The translations under genes and the position numbers were made by a program. 64,000 nucleotides of DNA from the NCBI GenBank assembly GCA_029931975.1, contig JAOZQY010000005.1:1-64000 (forward strand). The letters are read 5' to 3'. The notes below the pieces were generated by a model. The model was not told the origin of the DNA and did no database searches. It saw only the letters and a program-made list of their open reading frames with translations. The DNA is from Bacteroidales bacterium. GTDB lineage: Bacteria > Bacteroidota > Bacteroidia > Bacteroidales > GCA-2748055. Shown here piece after piece: positions 17,984-26,869 of the stretch. Numbering within the stretch: position 1 is the first letter of the stretch; each line of letters begins with the position of its first letter.

Positions 17984-19378
17984 TCAATCTTCAGTGATCA
18001 GCTTTCGGATGCGTTCAATCTGTTTCTGTTTATTTACTTCGCGAAGACTCCTGGCAGTTTTCGTGAAATAAGAATGCCCGGATATAAATTTCAATTGCAG
18101 TTTGTTCCATTCATTCAGGGTTCCGATCTTATTCTGTTCATGCAGTTCCTTAAACAAGGTATTGGAAACCGGGATCATATCGCTTCTGCCCAGGTAGTCA
18201 AGGTCGGCATCGCAGATAATCTCCTGGTAAATATCCTTGGGTTGTGGAGGTAACTTGGTGGCCATGATAATGTCACAGATCTTTTCGATCTGCTCCTCCG
18301 AATATCCGTAATCCGGAAGAATTTTTTTTACCATCTCCGTTCCGTGATACTCATGCTCATCGTAATCAATGGTATGTCCGGCATCGTGAAACAGGGCTGC
18401 TGTTTTCAGCATCAGGATTCCTTCATCATCAAGTCCTTCGGCCCAACCGATCAGTTCCACTTCTGTAACCACATCCACCGTATGTTTCACATTGTGATAG
18501 TAAAGATAGTCGGGTAGTTCATTTTCCAGCCTGTCGAGAATCAGTTCCTGGATATCGGTAAACTGGATCAACTTAAATTTCGTATTAAACAAAGCATTGG
18601 GCATGACACCTTTGTTCCTCATTGAGAACTCAGGTCTGATCCCGTTCACCACAAACATTTCCAGGTCACCCTTATATTTCACGGGCATCTTACCATAATA
18701 CTCGCATATAAAAAACTCTTTGACCAGTTCATAGGTCATCACCGAGATCAGTATCTTTCCACTTTCTCCCCCTCCCTGCATACGGTGAGCTATATTGACC
18801 GTATCGCCCTTTATATCATAGCTAATCTTCCTCTTTCCCGATACAGTCGCTGTAACTGGTCCGGTGTGAATACCCAGCCTCAGGTTCCAATAGCGTTTGC
18901 CGTCAATTCTTCTGAGCTGGTTCAGAAACAAATTCATCTCCAGAGCTGCCATCACCACATCGATGGGGTTGGTTATATTCTTTTCCGGAATTCCACCTGC
19001 TGCCATATAAGTATCTCCGATGGTTTTAATCTTATGGATCTTGTACTTCTTAAGGATGCGGTCAAATTCAATCAAAACTTCATCCAGCTGGTCCATAGCC
19101 ACCGAAGCTTTCTCTTGGACAGTCAGATGCTTAAACCCACTTATGTAGGCAAAAAGCACCGTAGCCATCGTATACTTCTTCACTCGCTCCCCGGTCTCCT
19201 GATATCGTTCCTCCTTCATACCAAGACGGGCATCCTTCAGGCGTAGCTTCAGGTTTTCATTCTGTTCCGTGATCTGAGCAAGTGCTCTTTGCAACTTCTC
19301 ATTCTTATCATACAGGTCCTGGTTCTGCTTGACCAATTTCTGAATCCGCTTTAACAGTTCATCCTGCTTTTGTCCCAT
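17984..19378 (-). CDS. Class III adenylate/guanylate cyclase-like domain fused to HD domain
   Basis: 464 residues from the ATG at 19378. A further ATG at 19417 is rejected because it would overlap the start of the divergent nuclease gene. Order: a coiled coil (about 5-50, EL.KRI..LV.QN...NEKL), a class III cyclase domain (about 70-245), and an HD metal-dependent phosphohydrolase domain (about 265-455). The cyclase keeps KTIGDTY with metal Asp122, the IKGDTVNIAHRM transition-state Asn and Arg, but the first metal-binding Asp is Tyr78 (VLFAYISGF instead of VLFADI.GF). The HD domain is complete: HNVKHT, His331-Asp332 in FHDAGH, HEYHG and CDADLDYLGR. I infer a sensor or phosphodiesterase with a degenerate cyclase domain. 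Partner signal unknown. Confidence 0.82.
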   Translation of the reverse strand: MGQKQDELLKRIQKLVKQNQDLYDKNEKLQRALAQITEQNENLKLRLKDARLGMKEERYQETGERVKKYTMATVLFAYISGFKHLTVQEKASVAMDQLDEVLIEFDRILKKYKIHKIKTIGDTYMAAGGIPEKNITNPIDVVMAALEMNLFLNQLRRIDGKRYWNLRLGIHTGPVTATVSGKRKISYDIKGDTVNIAHRMQGGGESGKILISVMTYELVKEFFICEYYGKMPVKYKGDLEMFVVNGIRPEFSMRNKGVMPNALFNTKFKLIQFTDIQELILDRLENELPDYLYYHNVKHTVDVVTEVELIGWAEGLDDEGILMLKTAALFHDAGHTIDYDEHEYHGTEMVKKILPDYGYSEEQIEKICDIIMATKLPPQPKDIYQEIICDADLDYLGRSDMIPVSNTLFKELHEQNKIGTLNEWNKLQLKFISGHSYFTKTARSLREVNKQKQIERIRKLITED

Positions 19379-19387
19379 TATGTTTAA

Positions 19388-19395
19388 TATCTTTG
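19388..19395 (+). promoter_or_regulatory. Candidate -7 promoter element for the EEP nuclease gene
   Basis: TATCTTTG matches the Bacteroidota -7 consensus TAnnTTTG exactly and lies 20 nt before the ATG at 19416. A TTTTG at 19368-19372 is upstream but spaced only 15 nt from it, shorter than the usual 19-21, so the -33 half is weak. Confidence 0.45.
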
Positions 19396-19415
19396 TAGTA
19401 TAATATTTATCGCCC

Positions 19416-20444
19416 ATGAAAAACAGAGCTATTCTGACTGCACTTCTTTTTATCGCATTACAGTCTATCTACTCTCAGAAGAACGTAAAATCCTTCCTCG
19501 TGGTTTCATATAATGTAGAAAACCTTTTCGACACTATCAATTCTCCACAATTTGAAGATGACGAATATACCCCTTCCGGGACCTTAGCATGGACCTACGA
19601 ACGTTATGAAAAGAAACTGAAGGACCTGGCCCGCGTGGTGCTCTCATTGCCCGGCAAGGAGCTCCCGGCAGTGATCGGACTTGCGGAAGTCGAGAACAGG
19701 ATGGTACTGGAAGATCTGTGCGCTGTGCGTGGTATCAGGAAGGGGGAATATGAGATTGTTCATGAGGATGGTCAGGATCCAAGGGGGATTGATTGTGCCC
19801 TGCTTTACAGGCCTGATCTTTTCAAATACAAATCCCATGAATATATACCCATTGTCGATCCTGTGAACACCGATTACCTTTACAGGGGAATTCTGCATGT
19901 TCGGGGAAAGGCGCCCGATGGTTCCATGCTACACATCTTTGTAAATCACTGGAAATCGAGGAGTGGAGGAGTCCGGGAGACTGAAAGGCAAAGAATGTTT
20001 TCAGCCATTACACTGCGAAAGGAGCTGGATAAATTGCTGGCCAGGGAATCTGATTTCAAGGTGATTATCATGGGAGACTTCAACGACGAACCTACCAACA
20101 GGAGTATTTCAAGCGGTCTGTCTGCAGGGAACAAACGTCGCAATATCGAAATGGGGGATCACTACAACCTCTTCTATGATCTTCACAATAGCGCCAGAGA
20201 AGGAACTTACAACTATAAAGGAACCTGGAATATGCTGGATCAGATGATTGTCTCCTATAACCTGTTAAACCAGGAGAGGGGACTGAGCACCGGATTTGAC
20301 GGCGGACATATTTTGAAGGAGGAATGGATGCTCTATGTGAGTGAAAAATACGGAGAGAGCCTTCCCTCTTCCACCTATGGCGGGCCTGAATACTTCGGGG
20401 GACCCAGCGACCACCTTCCTATCTACGTAGAATTCACCTGGTAA
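19416..20444 (+). CDS. Endonuclease/exonuclease/phosphatase family protein, secreted
   Basis: 342 residues with a signal peptide (about 1-20, ending QSIYSQ). The DNase I/EEP fold motifs are present in order: VVSYNVENLFDT (about 28-39), VIGLAEVENR with the metal-binding Glu, FVNHWKSRSGG, IIMGDFNDEPTNRS with the Asp-Asn pair, and the final GGPSDHLPIYVEF with the catalytic Asp-His. It is therefore a metal-dependent phosphoesterase acting outside the cytoplasm. Substrates in this family include DNA, RNA, phosphoinositides and sphingomyelin, and cannot be decided here. The uvrB start codon follows after a single nucleotide, so they are probably co-transcribed. Confidence 0.86.
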   Translation: MKNRAILTALLFIALQSIYSQKNVKSFLVVSYNVENLFDTINSPQFEDDEYTPSGTLAWTYERYEKKLKDLARVVLSLPGKELPAVIGLAEVENRMVLEDLCAVRGIRKGEYEIVHEDGQDPRGIDCALLYRPDLFKYKSHEYIPIVDPVNTDYLYRGILHVRGKAPDGSMLHIFVNHWKSRSGGVRETERQRMFSAITLRKELDKLLARESDFKVIIMGDFNDEPTNRSISSGLSAGNKRRNIEMGDHYNLFYDLHNSAREGTYNYKGTWNMLDQMIVSYNLLNQERGLSTGFDGGHILKEEWMLYVSEKYGESLPSSTYGGPEYFGGPSDHLPIYVEFTW

Positions 20445-20445
20445 G

Positions 20446-22470
20446 ATGGAGTACAGGCTCACCTCGGACTATAAACCCACAGGGGACCAGCCTGAAGCAA
20501 TCAAACAGCTGGTGGATGGATTCAATGCCGGTGAGCAGTTTCAGACCCTGCTTGGGGTGACCGGATCTGGAAAGACCTTTACGGTAGCCAATGTGATCCG
20601 GGAACTTGACAGACCTGTGCTGGTATTGAGTCACAATAAAACCCTGGCAGCGCAGCTCTACAGTGAATTTAAGCAGTTCTTTCCGGAAAACGCTGTAGAA
20701 TATTTTGTGAGCTATTATGATTACTACCAGCCTGAGGCTTATCTCCCTGTCACAGATACCTATATTGAGAAGGATCTCTCCATCAATGACGAAATAGAGA
20801 AACTTAGACTGAGTACAACCTCTTCCCTGCTTTCGGGACGAAGAGACGTGATTGTGGTTTCTTCGGTATCCTGCCTTTACGGCATCGGAAATCCTGATGA
20901 TTTTCACAGTTCTACCATCAAGGTGAGAAAAAGCGAGATGCTTAGCCGGAATGTCTTTCTCCGAAGACTGGTGGATGGACTCTACTCCCGAAACGAGGTG
21001 GATTTCAAACCGGGAACCTTCAGGGTGCGTGGCGATACGGTGGATATCCGCCTGGCTTATACGGACCTGGCATACCGGGTGGAGTTCTGGGGAGATGAGA
21101 TCGATTCCATTAAATCGATCCACCCGGTGGGCGGACACACCATTGAGGAACACAGCGAGGTAATCATCTTTCCTGCCAATATATTCATCACCTCCAAAGC
21201 ACGTACAAAGGCTGCCATTGAAGAGATCCAGGACGACATGATGAAGCAGGTGGATTTCTTTAAAGAGGAACAGAAACTAATTGAGGCACAGCGGATCGAG
21301 GAGCGGGTCACATACGACCTGGAGATGATCAGGGAACTGGGCTTCTGTCCGGGCATCGAAAACTACTCCAGGTATTTTGATGGCCGTTCGCCCGGAACCA
21401 GACCCTTCTGCCTCCTGGATTACTTCCCCGACGATTTTATTACAGTGATCGATGAAAGTCATGTAACTCTGCCCCAGGTACATGCTATGTATGGAGGCGA
21501 TTTCTCCAGGAAAAGAAACCTGGTGGAGTACGGCTTCCGGCTTCCTGCAGCGGTGGATAACAGGCCGCTGAAATTCAATGAGTTTGAGAATCTTATTGGT
21601 CAAACTCTCTTTGTGAGTGCTACTCCTGCTGATTATGAGTTGGAGCGATGCGGTGGGGTCATTGTGGAGCAGGTAATTCGTCCAACCGGACTGGTGGACC
21701 CGGTCATTGAGATCATGCCAAGTGTAAACCAGATCGACCAGCTGATCGGGGAGATCAACAAGCGCGTTGATAAAAATGAACGGATCCTGGTTACCACACT
21801 CACCAAGCGGATGGCCGAGGAGCTTACAAACTACCTGGTAAAACTGAATATCCGGACCCGCTACATCCATTCGGATGTGATTACCATGGATCGGGTGGAG
21901 ATCCTCGAGGGCCTCCGAAAAGGCACCTTTGATGTGCTGGTGGGCATCAACCTGCTGAGAGAAGGACTGGATTTACCGGAGGTCTCCCTGGTTGCCATCC
22001 TGGATGCAGATAAGGAGGGCTTCCTGAGATCGGAACGTTCCCTGACCCAGACTGCCGGCCGTGCTGCAAGGCACCTGAATGGCAAGGTTATTATGTTTGC
22101 CGACAAAATTACCGGATCCATGCAGCGAACCCTGGACGAAACCAAACGCCGAAGAACAAAACAACTGGCATATAACGAGCAACATCAGATTATACCCACC
22201 CAGATTTTTAAAACAACCCACAGCCTCTTTGACAAGAGCCTGGATCAGCTAAGCCTGGAGAGCGCCTATGCCGGACAGGCCAAAAGTGATATAGCAGCCG
22301 ACCCGATAGTCAAATATATGGGCAAGGAGGAACTGGAAAAAGCCATAGATAAGGCGAAAAAGCAGATGGAAAAAGCAGCCAGGGAGCTGGACTTCATCGA
22401 AGCTGCCCGCCACCGGGACGAGATGTATGCCTTCCAGGAGCTGCTGAACAAGCAAAAGGAGGCTGGTTAA
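20446..22470 (+). CDS. uvrB: Excinuclease ABC subunit B
   Basis: 674 residues, the usual length for UvrB, the damage-verifying helicase of nucleotide excision repair. Seen: Walker A in LLGVTGSGKTFTVANV (about 36-50), the beta-hairpin region YFVSYYDYYQPEAYLP that inserts into the DNA, DEXX box around VIDESH, helicase motifs V and VI (VGINLLREGLDLPEVS, QTAGRAARHLNG), and the C-terminal UVR domain (KQMEKAARELDFIEAARHRDEM) that contacts UvrC and UvrA. It acts in the cytoplasm with UvrA and UvrC, neither of which is in this window. The ATG starts one base after the stop of the nuclease gene. A stem-loop terminator follows. Confidence 0.98.
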   Translation: MEYRLTSDYKPTGDQPEAIKQLVDGFNAGEQFQTLLGVTGSGKTFTVANVIRELDRPVLVLSHNKTLAAQLYSEFKQFFPENAVEYFVSYYDYYQPEAYLPVTDTYIEKDLSINDEIEKLRLSTTSSLLSGRRDVIVVSSVSCLYGIGNPDDFHSSTIKVRKSEMLSRNVFLRRLVDGLYSRNEVDFKPGTFRVRGDTVDIRLAYTDLAYRVEFWGDEIDSIKSIHPVGGHTIEEHSEVIIFPANIFITSKARTKAAIEEIQDDMMKQVDFFKEEQKLIEAQRIEERVTYDLEMIRELGFCPGIENYSRYFDGRSPGTRPFCLLDYFPDDFITVIDESHVTLPQVHAMYGGDFSRKRNLVEYGFRLPAAVDNRPLKFNEFENLIGQTLFVSATPADYELERCGGVIVEQVIRPTGLVDPVIEIMPSVNQIDQLIGEINKRVDKNERILVTTLTKRMAEELTNYLVKLNIRTRYIHSDVITMDRVEILEGLRKGTFDVLVGINLLREGLDLPEVSLVAILDADKEGFLRSERSLTQTAGRAARHLNGKVIMFADKITGSMQRTLDETKRRRTKQLAYNEQHQIIPTQIFKTTHSLFDKSLDQLSLESAYAGQAKSDIAADPIVKYMGKEELEKAIDKAKKQMEKAARELDFIEAARHRDEMYAFQELLNKQKEAG

Positions 22471-22492
22471 CTATAAAAACAGGCCTAAACAA

Positions 22493-22522
22493 AAACGGGG
22501 CTGCCTTTCGACAACCCCGTTT
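22493..22522. terminator. Bidirectional stem-loop terminator between uvrB and rpoD
   Basis: AAACGGGG at 22493-22500 pairs perfectly with CCCCGTTT at 22515-22522 around a 14-nt loop. A-rich sequence on the left and T-rich on the right lets it serve both convergent genes. Confidence 0.75.
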
Positions 22523-22541
22523 CACGATAAAAATTATGTTC

Positions 22542-23402
22542 TTACCCCAGGTAGGTCTTCAAGAGTTTACTTCGGGAAGTATGGCGGAGTCTGCGTATCG
22601 CTTTTTCCTTGATCTGACGCACGCGTTCGCGGGTCAGTCCGAATTTTTCGCCAATCTCTTCCAAAGTCATCTCTTGAGTTGCAATTCCGAAGAAAAGTTT
22701 AATGATATCTCTCTCCCTTTCGGTAAGCGTGGCCAGAGCCCTGTCCACCTCACGGGATAAAGATTCATTGATAAGGGTGTTGTCTGCATTGGGTGAATCA
22801 TTGTTCACCAAAACATCCAGCAGACTGTTGTCTTCACCATCGACAAAAGGTGCATCAACGGATACATGCCTTCCCGAAACACGGAGTGTGTCAGCCACTT
22901 TCTCCTTGGGAAGATCTAAAGCCTCAGCGAGCTCCTCTGGTGTGGGTTGTCTTTCATTCTCCTGCTCAAACTTCGAAAACGCCTTGTTGATCTTATTTAG
23001 CGAACCAACCTGGTTCAGCGGAAGGCGAACGATCCTTGATTGTTCTGCCAGGGCCTGAAGGATCGATTGTCTGATCCACCAAACGGCATAGGAAATGAAT
23101 TTAAAACCTCTGGTTTCATCAAATTTTTCAGCAGCTTTAATCAGGCCCAGATTTCCTTCATTAATTAAGTCGGGAAGACTAAGTCCCTGGTTCTGGTACT
23201 GTTTTGCCACAGAAACGACAAACCTCAGATTTGCCCGAGTGAGTTTTTCAAGAGCGGCCCGGTCGCCCTTTTTGATCCGTTGAGCTAATTCTACCTCTTC
23301 CTCAACAGTGATCAGTTCTTCCTTACCAATTTCCTGTAAATACTTGTCCAACGAAGCACTTTCCCTGTTGGTAATGGATTTTGTGATCTTTAATTGTCTC
23401 AT
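22542..23402 (-). CDS. rpoD: RNA polymerase primary sigma factor (short Bacteroidota type)
   Basis: 286 residues. It has regions 1.2 to 4.2 but lacks region 1.1, which is the normal form of the housekeeping sigma factor in Bacteroidota. Seen: [16 protein letters not shown] (region 1.2), region 2 with [30 protein letters not shown] split over two segments and [15 protein letters not shown] (promoter melting and -10 recognition), region 3 ([17 protein letters not shown]), and region 4 with [23 protein letters not shown], the helix-turn-helix that reads the -33 element. It should recognise the TTTG/TAnnTTTG promoters seen elsewhere in this window. It has its own well-spaced promoter and ends against uvrB. 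Confidence 0.96.
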   Translation of the reverse strand: MRQLKITKSITNRESASLDKYLQEIGKEELITVEEEVELAQRIKKGDRAALEKLTRANLRFVVSVAKQYQNQGLSLPDLINEGNLGLIKAAEKFDETRGFKFISYAVWWIRQSILQALAEQSRIVRLPLNQVGSLNKINKAFSKFEQENERQPTPEELAEALDLPKEKVADTLRVSGRHVSVDAPFVDGEDNSLLDVLVNNDSPNADNTLINESLSREVDRALATLTERERDIIKLFFGIATQEMTLEEIGEKFGLTRERVRQIKEKAIRRLRHTSRSKLLKTYLG

Positions 23403-23441
23403 GTACTACTTCTCAAATCAAATTAGAATTATAAAACTTAG

Positions 23442-23472
23442 CAAAGGTACCTTGTTATCTATCTTTAATCAA
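23442..23472 (-). promoter_or_regulatory. Promoter of rpoD (-33 TTG, -7 TACCTTTG)
   Basis: On the minus strand TTG (23472-23470) is followed after exactly 20 nt by TACCTTTG (23449-23442), matching the Bacteroidota TTTG-N19-21-TAnnTTTG architecture. The predicted start leaves a leader of about 36 nt before the rpoD ATG at 23402. Confidence 0.7.
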
Positions 23473-23511
23473 TTTAAATAAGGATAATCTTCTAAGGAAG
23501 TGAGAGGAATG

Positions 23512-24948
23512 TTACATTCCAAAAGCATAATAGGACTTCGAGCCATTCCGGTCCATACCTTCAATAATAACTCCTCCTTCAGATTCTTTCAGAATAGATG
23601 CAATATCATTAACGCAGCCAACAGGCTTTTTGTTTACCGAAGTGAGGATAAATCCTTCCCGAATTCCCACCTTCATAAACTTGCCTTTACTGACAGAGGT
23701 AACTTTTAGTCCGCTTTTTAAACCAAGAGCGTGCTTTTCTCTTTCAGTGAGTGGTACAAAGCTTGCTCCCAGAATATTCAGCACATCATCTTTCTTAACA
23801 ATTTCCGTACTGCCCTGAAGGTTACGTAGAAGCAGATCAAATTGTTTCAATTTCCCGTCTCTTTTAACTACTACCCTCACCTTCTGGCCCGGACGGTACC
23901 TGGAAACCACTTCCTGCAAGGCTGCAGAACTGTTCACCCGGTTATCATCAATGGAGATAATGATATCGCCCTTTCTAATTCCAGCCTGTCTGGCGGCTCC
24001 TTCCTCGCGAACCGAACTCACATAAACACCTTCAATCTCGTCAATATTCTTCTCACTGGCCAGTTCGGCTGTCACGTCTCTAATCTCAACCCCGAGTATG
24101 GCCCGTTGAACTTCTCCATATTCTATTAAATCCTGTACAATCTTTTCCACAATGCTCACCGGGATCGCAAATGAATAACCTGAAAATGCACCGGTACGTG
24201 AGGCGATGGCCGTATTGATACCCACCAGTTCGCCTCTTGTGTTTATCAGGGCTCCACCGCTGTTCCCTGGATTTACGGCAGCATCGGTCTGAATAAACGA
24301 CTCTATACTAAACTCCTGTGATCGAAGGATATTGATATTACGGGCCTTGGCACTCACGATCCCCGCGGTGACAGTACTTGTAAGGTTGTAAGGGTTCCCG
24401 ATGGCCAGCACCCATTCGCCCAGGCGAAGTGCATCGGAGTTTCCGAATTTCAGGTAGGAAAGTTCATCGGCCTCCACTTTCAGCAGGGCCAGGTCGGTCG
24501 TAGGGTCAGTGCCTATCAGCCGGGCATTGTATTCCTCCTTGTTATTCAGAACAATCACAATTTCGTCAGAACCATCAATCACATGGTTATTGGTCACTAT
24601 ATATCCCTTATCGGAAATGATCACTCCACTTCCAAAACCCAATATCGGAGGAGCTTCGCTACCGGGTTGATCCCCGAAAAAGAATTCATAGAGGGGATTA
24701 ACCTGGTACTCCCTGAAGACCTTGGTTTTCACGTGAACAACTGCATCCATGGATTGCTCAACTGCTCCCGTAAAATCAAGGGCACTCCCAGATGCCGCTC
24801 CCGGCAAATTAACATACTGGACCTTTTGCTCAGCTGGAACTTCAACGATGGTTGCCTCGGGTTGAAACACCCTTGAATAAACAATAATGGCTACCATTGC
24901 TCCAAGAACTGCTACCACAAACAGTCCCACGAATCTCCTCGCTTTCAT
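23512..24948 (-). CDS. Do/DegQ-family periplasmic serine protease (HtrA)
   Basis: 478 residues with an N-terminal membrane anchor or uncleaved signal (about 7-25). The trypsin-like domain has the full triad: His122 in TNNHVIDG, Asp152 in PTTDLALLK and Ser230 in NPGNSGGAL. Two PDZ domains follow (about 290-380 and 395-475), the first with GVYVSSVREEGAARQAGIRKGDII, the second shorter. This arrangement is that of DegP/DegQ, which degrade or refold damaged envelope proteins. The gene is alone on the minus strand between rpoD and the divergent dapF. Whether it is the DegP or the DegQ counterpart cannot be told in this phylum. Confidence 0.93.
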   Translation of the reverse strand: MKARRFVGLFVVAVLGAMVAIIVYSRVFQPEATIVEVPAEQKVQYVNLPGAASGSALDFTGAVEQSMDAVVHVKTKVFREYQVNPLYEFFFGDQPGSEAPPILGFGSGVIISDKGYIVTNNHVIDGSDEIVIVLNNKEEYNARLIGTDPTTDLALLKVEADELSYLKFGNSDALRLGEWVLAIGNPYNLTSTVTAGIVSAKARNINILRSQEFSIESFIQTDAAVNPGNSGGALINTRGELVGINTAIASRTGAFSGYSFAIPVSIVEKIVQDLIEYGEVQRAILGVEIRDVTAELASEKNIDEIEGVYVSSVREEGAARQAGIRKGDIIISIDDNRVNSSAALQEVVSRYRPGQKVRVVVKRDGKLKQFDLLLRNLQGSTEIVKKDDVLNILGASFVPLTEREKHALGLKSGLKVTSVSKGKFMKVGIREGFILTSVNKKPVGCVNDIASILKESEGGVIIEGMDRNGSKSYYAFGM

Positions 24949-24968
24949 CTTTCTATACTTTAAATTTA

Positions 24969-24976
24969 TAACTTTG
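24969..24976 (+). promoter_or_regulatory. Candidate -7 element upstream of dapF
   Basis: TAACTTTG matches TAnnTTTG exactly and points toward dapF, 126 nt downstream. No -33 element is visible at the right distance, so the long leader and promoter are tentative. Confidence 0.3.
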
Positions 24977-25102
24977 TTGATGCGAAATTCCTTATTTGAA
25001 TTCCGTGACTTTAAACAGGCAATTTACTATCATAACAGCTTGAATTGAAAAAAAAATTGGTAATCAACTCTGGTTTTAACCTTTTTTAACGCGAAACCCT
25101 AT

Positions 25103-25891
25103 ATGCTTGTTCACTTTTCGAAATATCATGGTACCGGGAATGATTTTATTATGATTGATGGACGGCATCAGGATTGCTCCTATTTTGATACCAAACATAT
25201 CAAGCAACTATGCGACCGAAGGTTTGGAATTGGGGGAGATGGATTGATTATCCTTCAGGAGAGCAAGAACTTTGATTTTAAAATGTCGTACTACAATGCA
25301 GATGGCGGTGAGGGTACCATGTGCGGGAATGGGGGACGTTGTATTACAGCTTTTGCCCATAAGCTGAGAATTATTAGCCGGGAAACTACTTTTGAAGGCA
25401 TCGACGGTTCGCATGCTGCCAGCATACTTTCCGGGGAAGTGGTTCGTCTGAAACTGGCGAATGTTACAGGAGTAGAACGATTGAAGGATGGCTACCTGCT
25501 CAACACAGGCTCTCCTCATTTTGTAAGTTTCGTAGAGAACCTGGATGATCTGGATGTGGCACACGAGGGAGCAAAGATACGGCAGCAGTCCAGGTTTGGT
25601 AAAGGAGGAGTAAATGTCAACTTCACAGAAGTCACCTCCGGAACGATTGCCGTAAGAACCTTTGAACGCGGTGTGGAAGGTGAGACCTGGTCATGTGGAA
25701 CAGGTGTGACAGCAGCTGCCATATCAGCAAGGATTCACCTTCGATCTGACAGTCTTTCCTATACTATTCAAACCAGGGGTGGAATGCTGAATGTCAGCTT
25801 CAGGACCGTGGATCAAAAACAGTTCTTTGATATCTGCCTCAGCGGTCCGGCATTACATGTGTACGATGGGGCCTTCGAAATTATCATCTGA
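25103..25891 (+). CDS. dapF: Diaminopimelate epimerase
   Basis: 262 residues, typical for DapF, which converts LL- to meso-diaminopimelate for peptidoglycan and lysine synthesis in the cytoplasm. The two catalytic cysteines are Cys74 in GTMCGNGGRC and Cys198 in WSCGTGVTAAA. The N-terminal FSKYHGTGNDFIMID and GGDGLI segments are also typical. The 3' end overlaps the end of the convergent flavodoxin-like gene by 39 nt. No other lysine-pathway gene is nearby. Confidence 0.96.
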   Translation: MLVHFSKYHGTGNDFIMIDGRHQDCSYFDTKHIKQLCDRRFGIGGDGLIILQESKNFDFKMSYYNADGGEGTMCGNGGRCITAFAHKLRIISRETTFEGIDGSHAASILSGEVVRLKLANVTGVERLKDGYLLNTGSPHFVSFVENLDDLDVAHEGAKIRQQSRFGKGGVNVNFTEVTSGTIAVRTFERGVEGETWSCGTGVTAAAISARIHLRSDSLSYTIQTRGGMLNVSFRTVDQKQFFDICLSGPALHVYDGAFEIII

Positions 25892-26368
25892 TCCCAGTTC
25901 GTAAATCTTCCTGGCAAATTCGAGAATACGCTCAAAATCAATATCGGGTTCCTTCTTCAGGCGGGCCGCCTTTCGGGTCATGATTTTCTGCAGAAGATTC
26001 ATCTTTTTAATATTCAACTCACCCCCAAAGAATCCGCTTGCCAGGGCGTGCTCTATCAATTGATCCGGGAATGCCTGGGCTATAAGTTCCTGCTCGTTGG
26101 CATCCGAATCCATACAGCAAATAAAGAGGCCAATCTGTTTCTGCATCAGAACCGCCAGGTTGCTATCACAAAATTTATGAACTGAACGCTGGATCATTCC
26201 CTCATGAATGGAACCGCCAACGATGATGGTATCGTATTGCTGGAGGTTGAACCTGCGCCGCCTGGAGATGCGAACCATCTCCACGTCTTCGCCAATATCT
26301 TCTTTCAGTTTTGATGCACACTGTTCAGTACATCCCAGTGTGGTTGAGTATGCAATCAGGGTTTTCAT
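25853..26368 (-). CDS. Flavodoxin-domain protein (HemG-like)
   Basis: 171 residues. The first strand and FMN phosphate loop read MKTLIAYSTTLGCTEQCA, where flavodoxins have T-x-T-G-x-T; strand 3 gives YDTIIVGGSIHEGMIQRS and strand 4 LFICCMDSD, as in the flavodoxin-like protoporphyrinogen oxidase HemG and related Flavodoxin_5 proteins. FMN-dependent electron transfer is likely, but the haem link is not proven, since such proteins in Bacteroidota are often isolated. The last 13 codons lie antisense to the end of dapF. The upstream 144 nt to the next gene are AT-rich. Confidence 0.72.
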   Translation of the reverse strand: MKTLIAYSTTLGCTEQCASKLKEDIGEDVEMVRISRRRRFNLQQYDTIIVGGSIHEGMIQRSVHKFCDSNLAVLMQKQIGLFICCMDSDANEQELIAQAFPDQLIEHALASGFFGGELNIKKMNLLQKIMTRKAARLKKEPDIDFERILEFARKIYELGSDDNFEGPIVHM

Positions 26369-26512
26369 ATATTTGATTCGATTCAGGGCGTGTTAAAAAT
26401 ACACTATATTGTTAATAAAACCTTCCAGTTCTGGTTCTATTTTTTTTCTTAAATTTAACGCTGGCATAACAATTTGATATACATTTACGTATTAGAGTTA
26501 AAACCTTTCCTA

Positions 26513-26830
26513 ATGTCGGGTAAACCAGCGAATGTCAGAACCGCTCCCATAATGAATGAAGGAGCCAAGAGAAAAAGAGCCCAGAAAAAATACTCACTTC
26601 CCGTGATTGGACATTTTGCCGACAGGAGCGTGGAATTCAAAAGTATTCTGGAAGCCGAACAGATCACCGGGATCAGCTACACACTGATCTTTGAAGCATG
26701 CATTGGTAAGATTTTCAAAGCCAAGAATGTGCACTGGGAGTTCAAAAAAGGAAACCACTATATCAAATACAAAGCATTCTATATCAACGCCCAGTCAAAC
26801 TACACCCGTGTGGGAGGTTTTAATGGTTAG
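26513..26830 (+). CDS. Small NUMOD1-like DNA-binding protein
   Basis: 105 residues from the ATG at 26513. An upstream TTG (26474) would add 13 residues and is less likely. A basic N-terminus (GAKRKRAQKKYSLP) precedes a segment at about 37-77 (VEFKSILEAEQITGISYTLI ... GKIFKAKNVHWEF) that fits the NUMOD1 pattern: a phrase like F.S..EA...TGIS...I...C.GK....K...W.F. NUMOD modules normally occur as DNA-binding repeats in intron-encoded homing endonucleases. Here there is no nuclease domain attached and none next to it. I infer a small DNA-binding protein of unknown role. It lies alone between the flavodoxin-like gene and gnd. Confidence 0.6.
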   Translation: MSGKPANVRTAPIMNEGAKRKRAQKKYSLPVIGHFADRSVEFKSILEAEQITGISYTLIFEACIGKIFKAKNVHWEFKKGNHYIKYKAFYINAQSNYTRVGGFNG

Positions 26831-26869
26831 AAGCTTCGCTTTCACCCTTTATAACAGTGCCCGGGACTA

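Noticed and set aside
19379-19417. Longer start for the cyclase/HD protein, overlapping the divergent nuclease gene
   Set aside because: The coiled coil begins naturally at ATG 19378 and the longer form leaves no space for the promoter of the nuclease gene.
20434-21153. A 239-codon open frame antisense to uvrB
   Set aside because: uvrB is certain on the opposite strand, and the antisense translation has no domain-like pattern; it is a by-product of uvrB codon usage.
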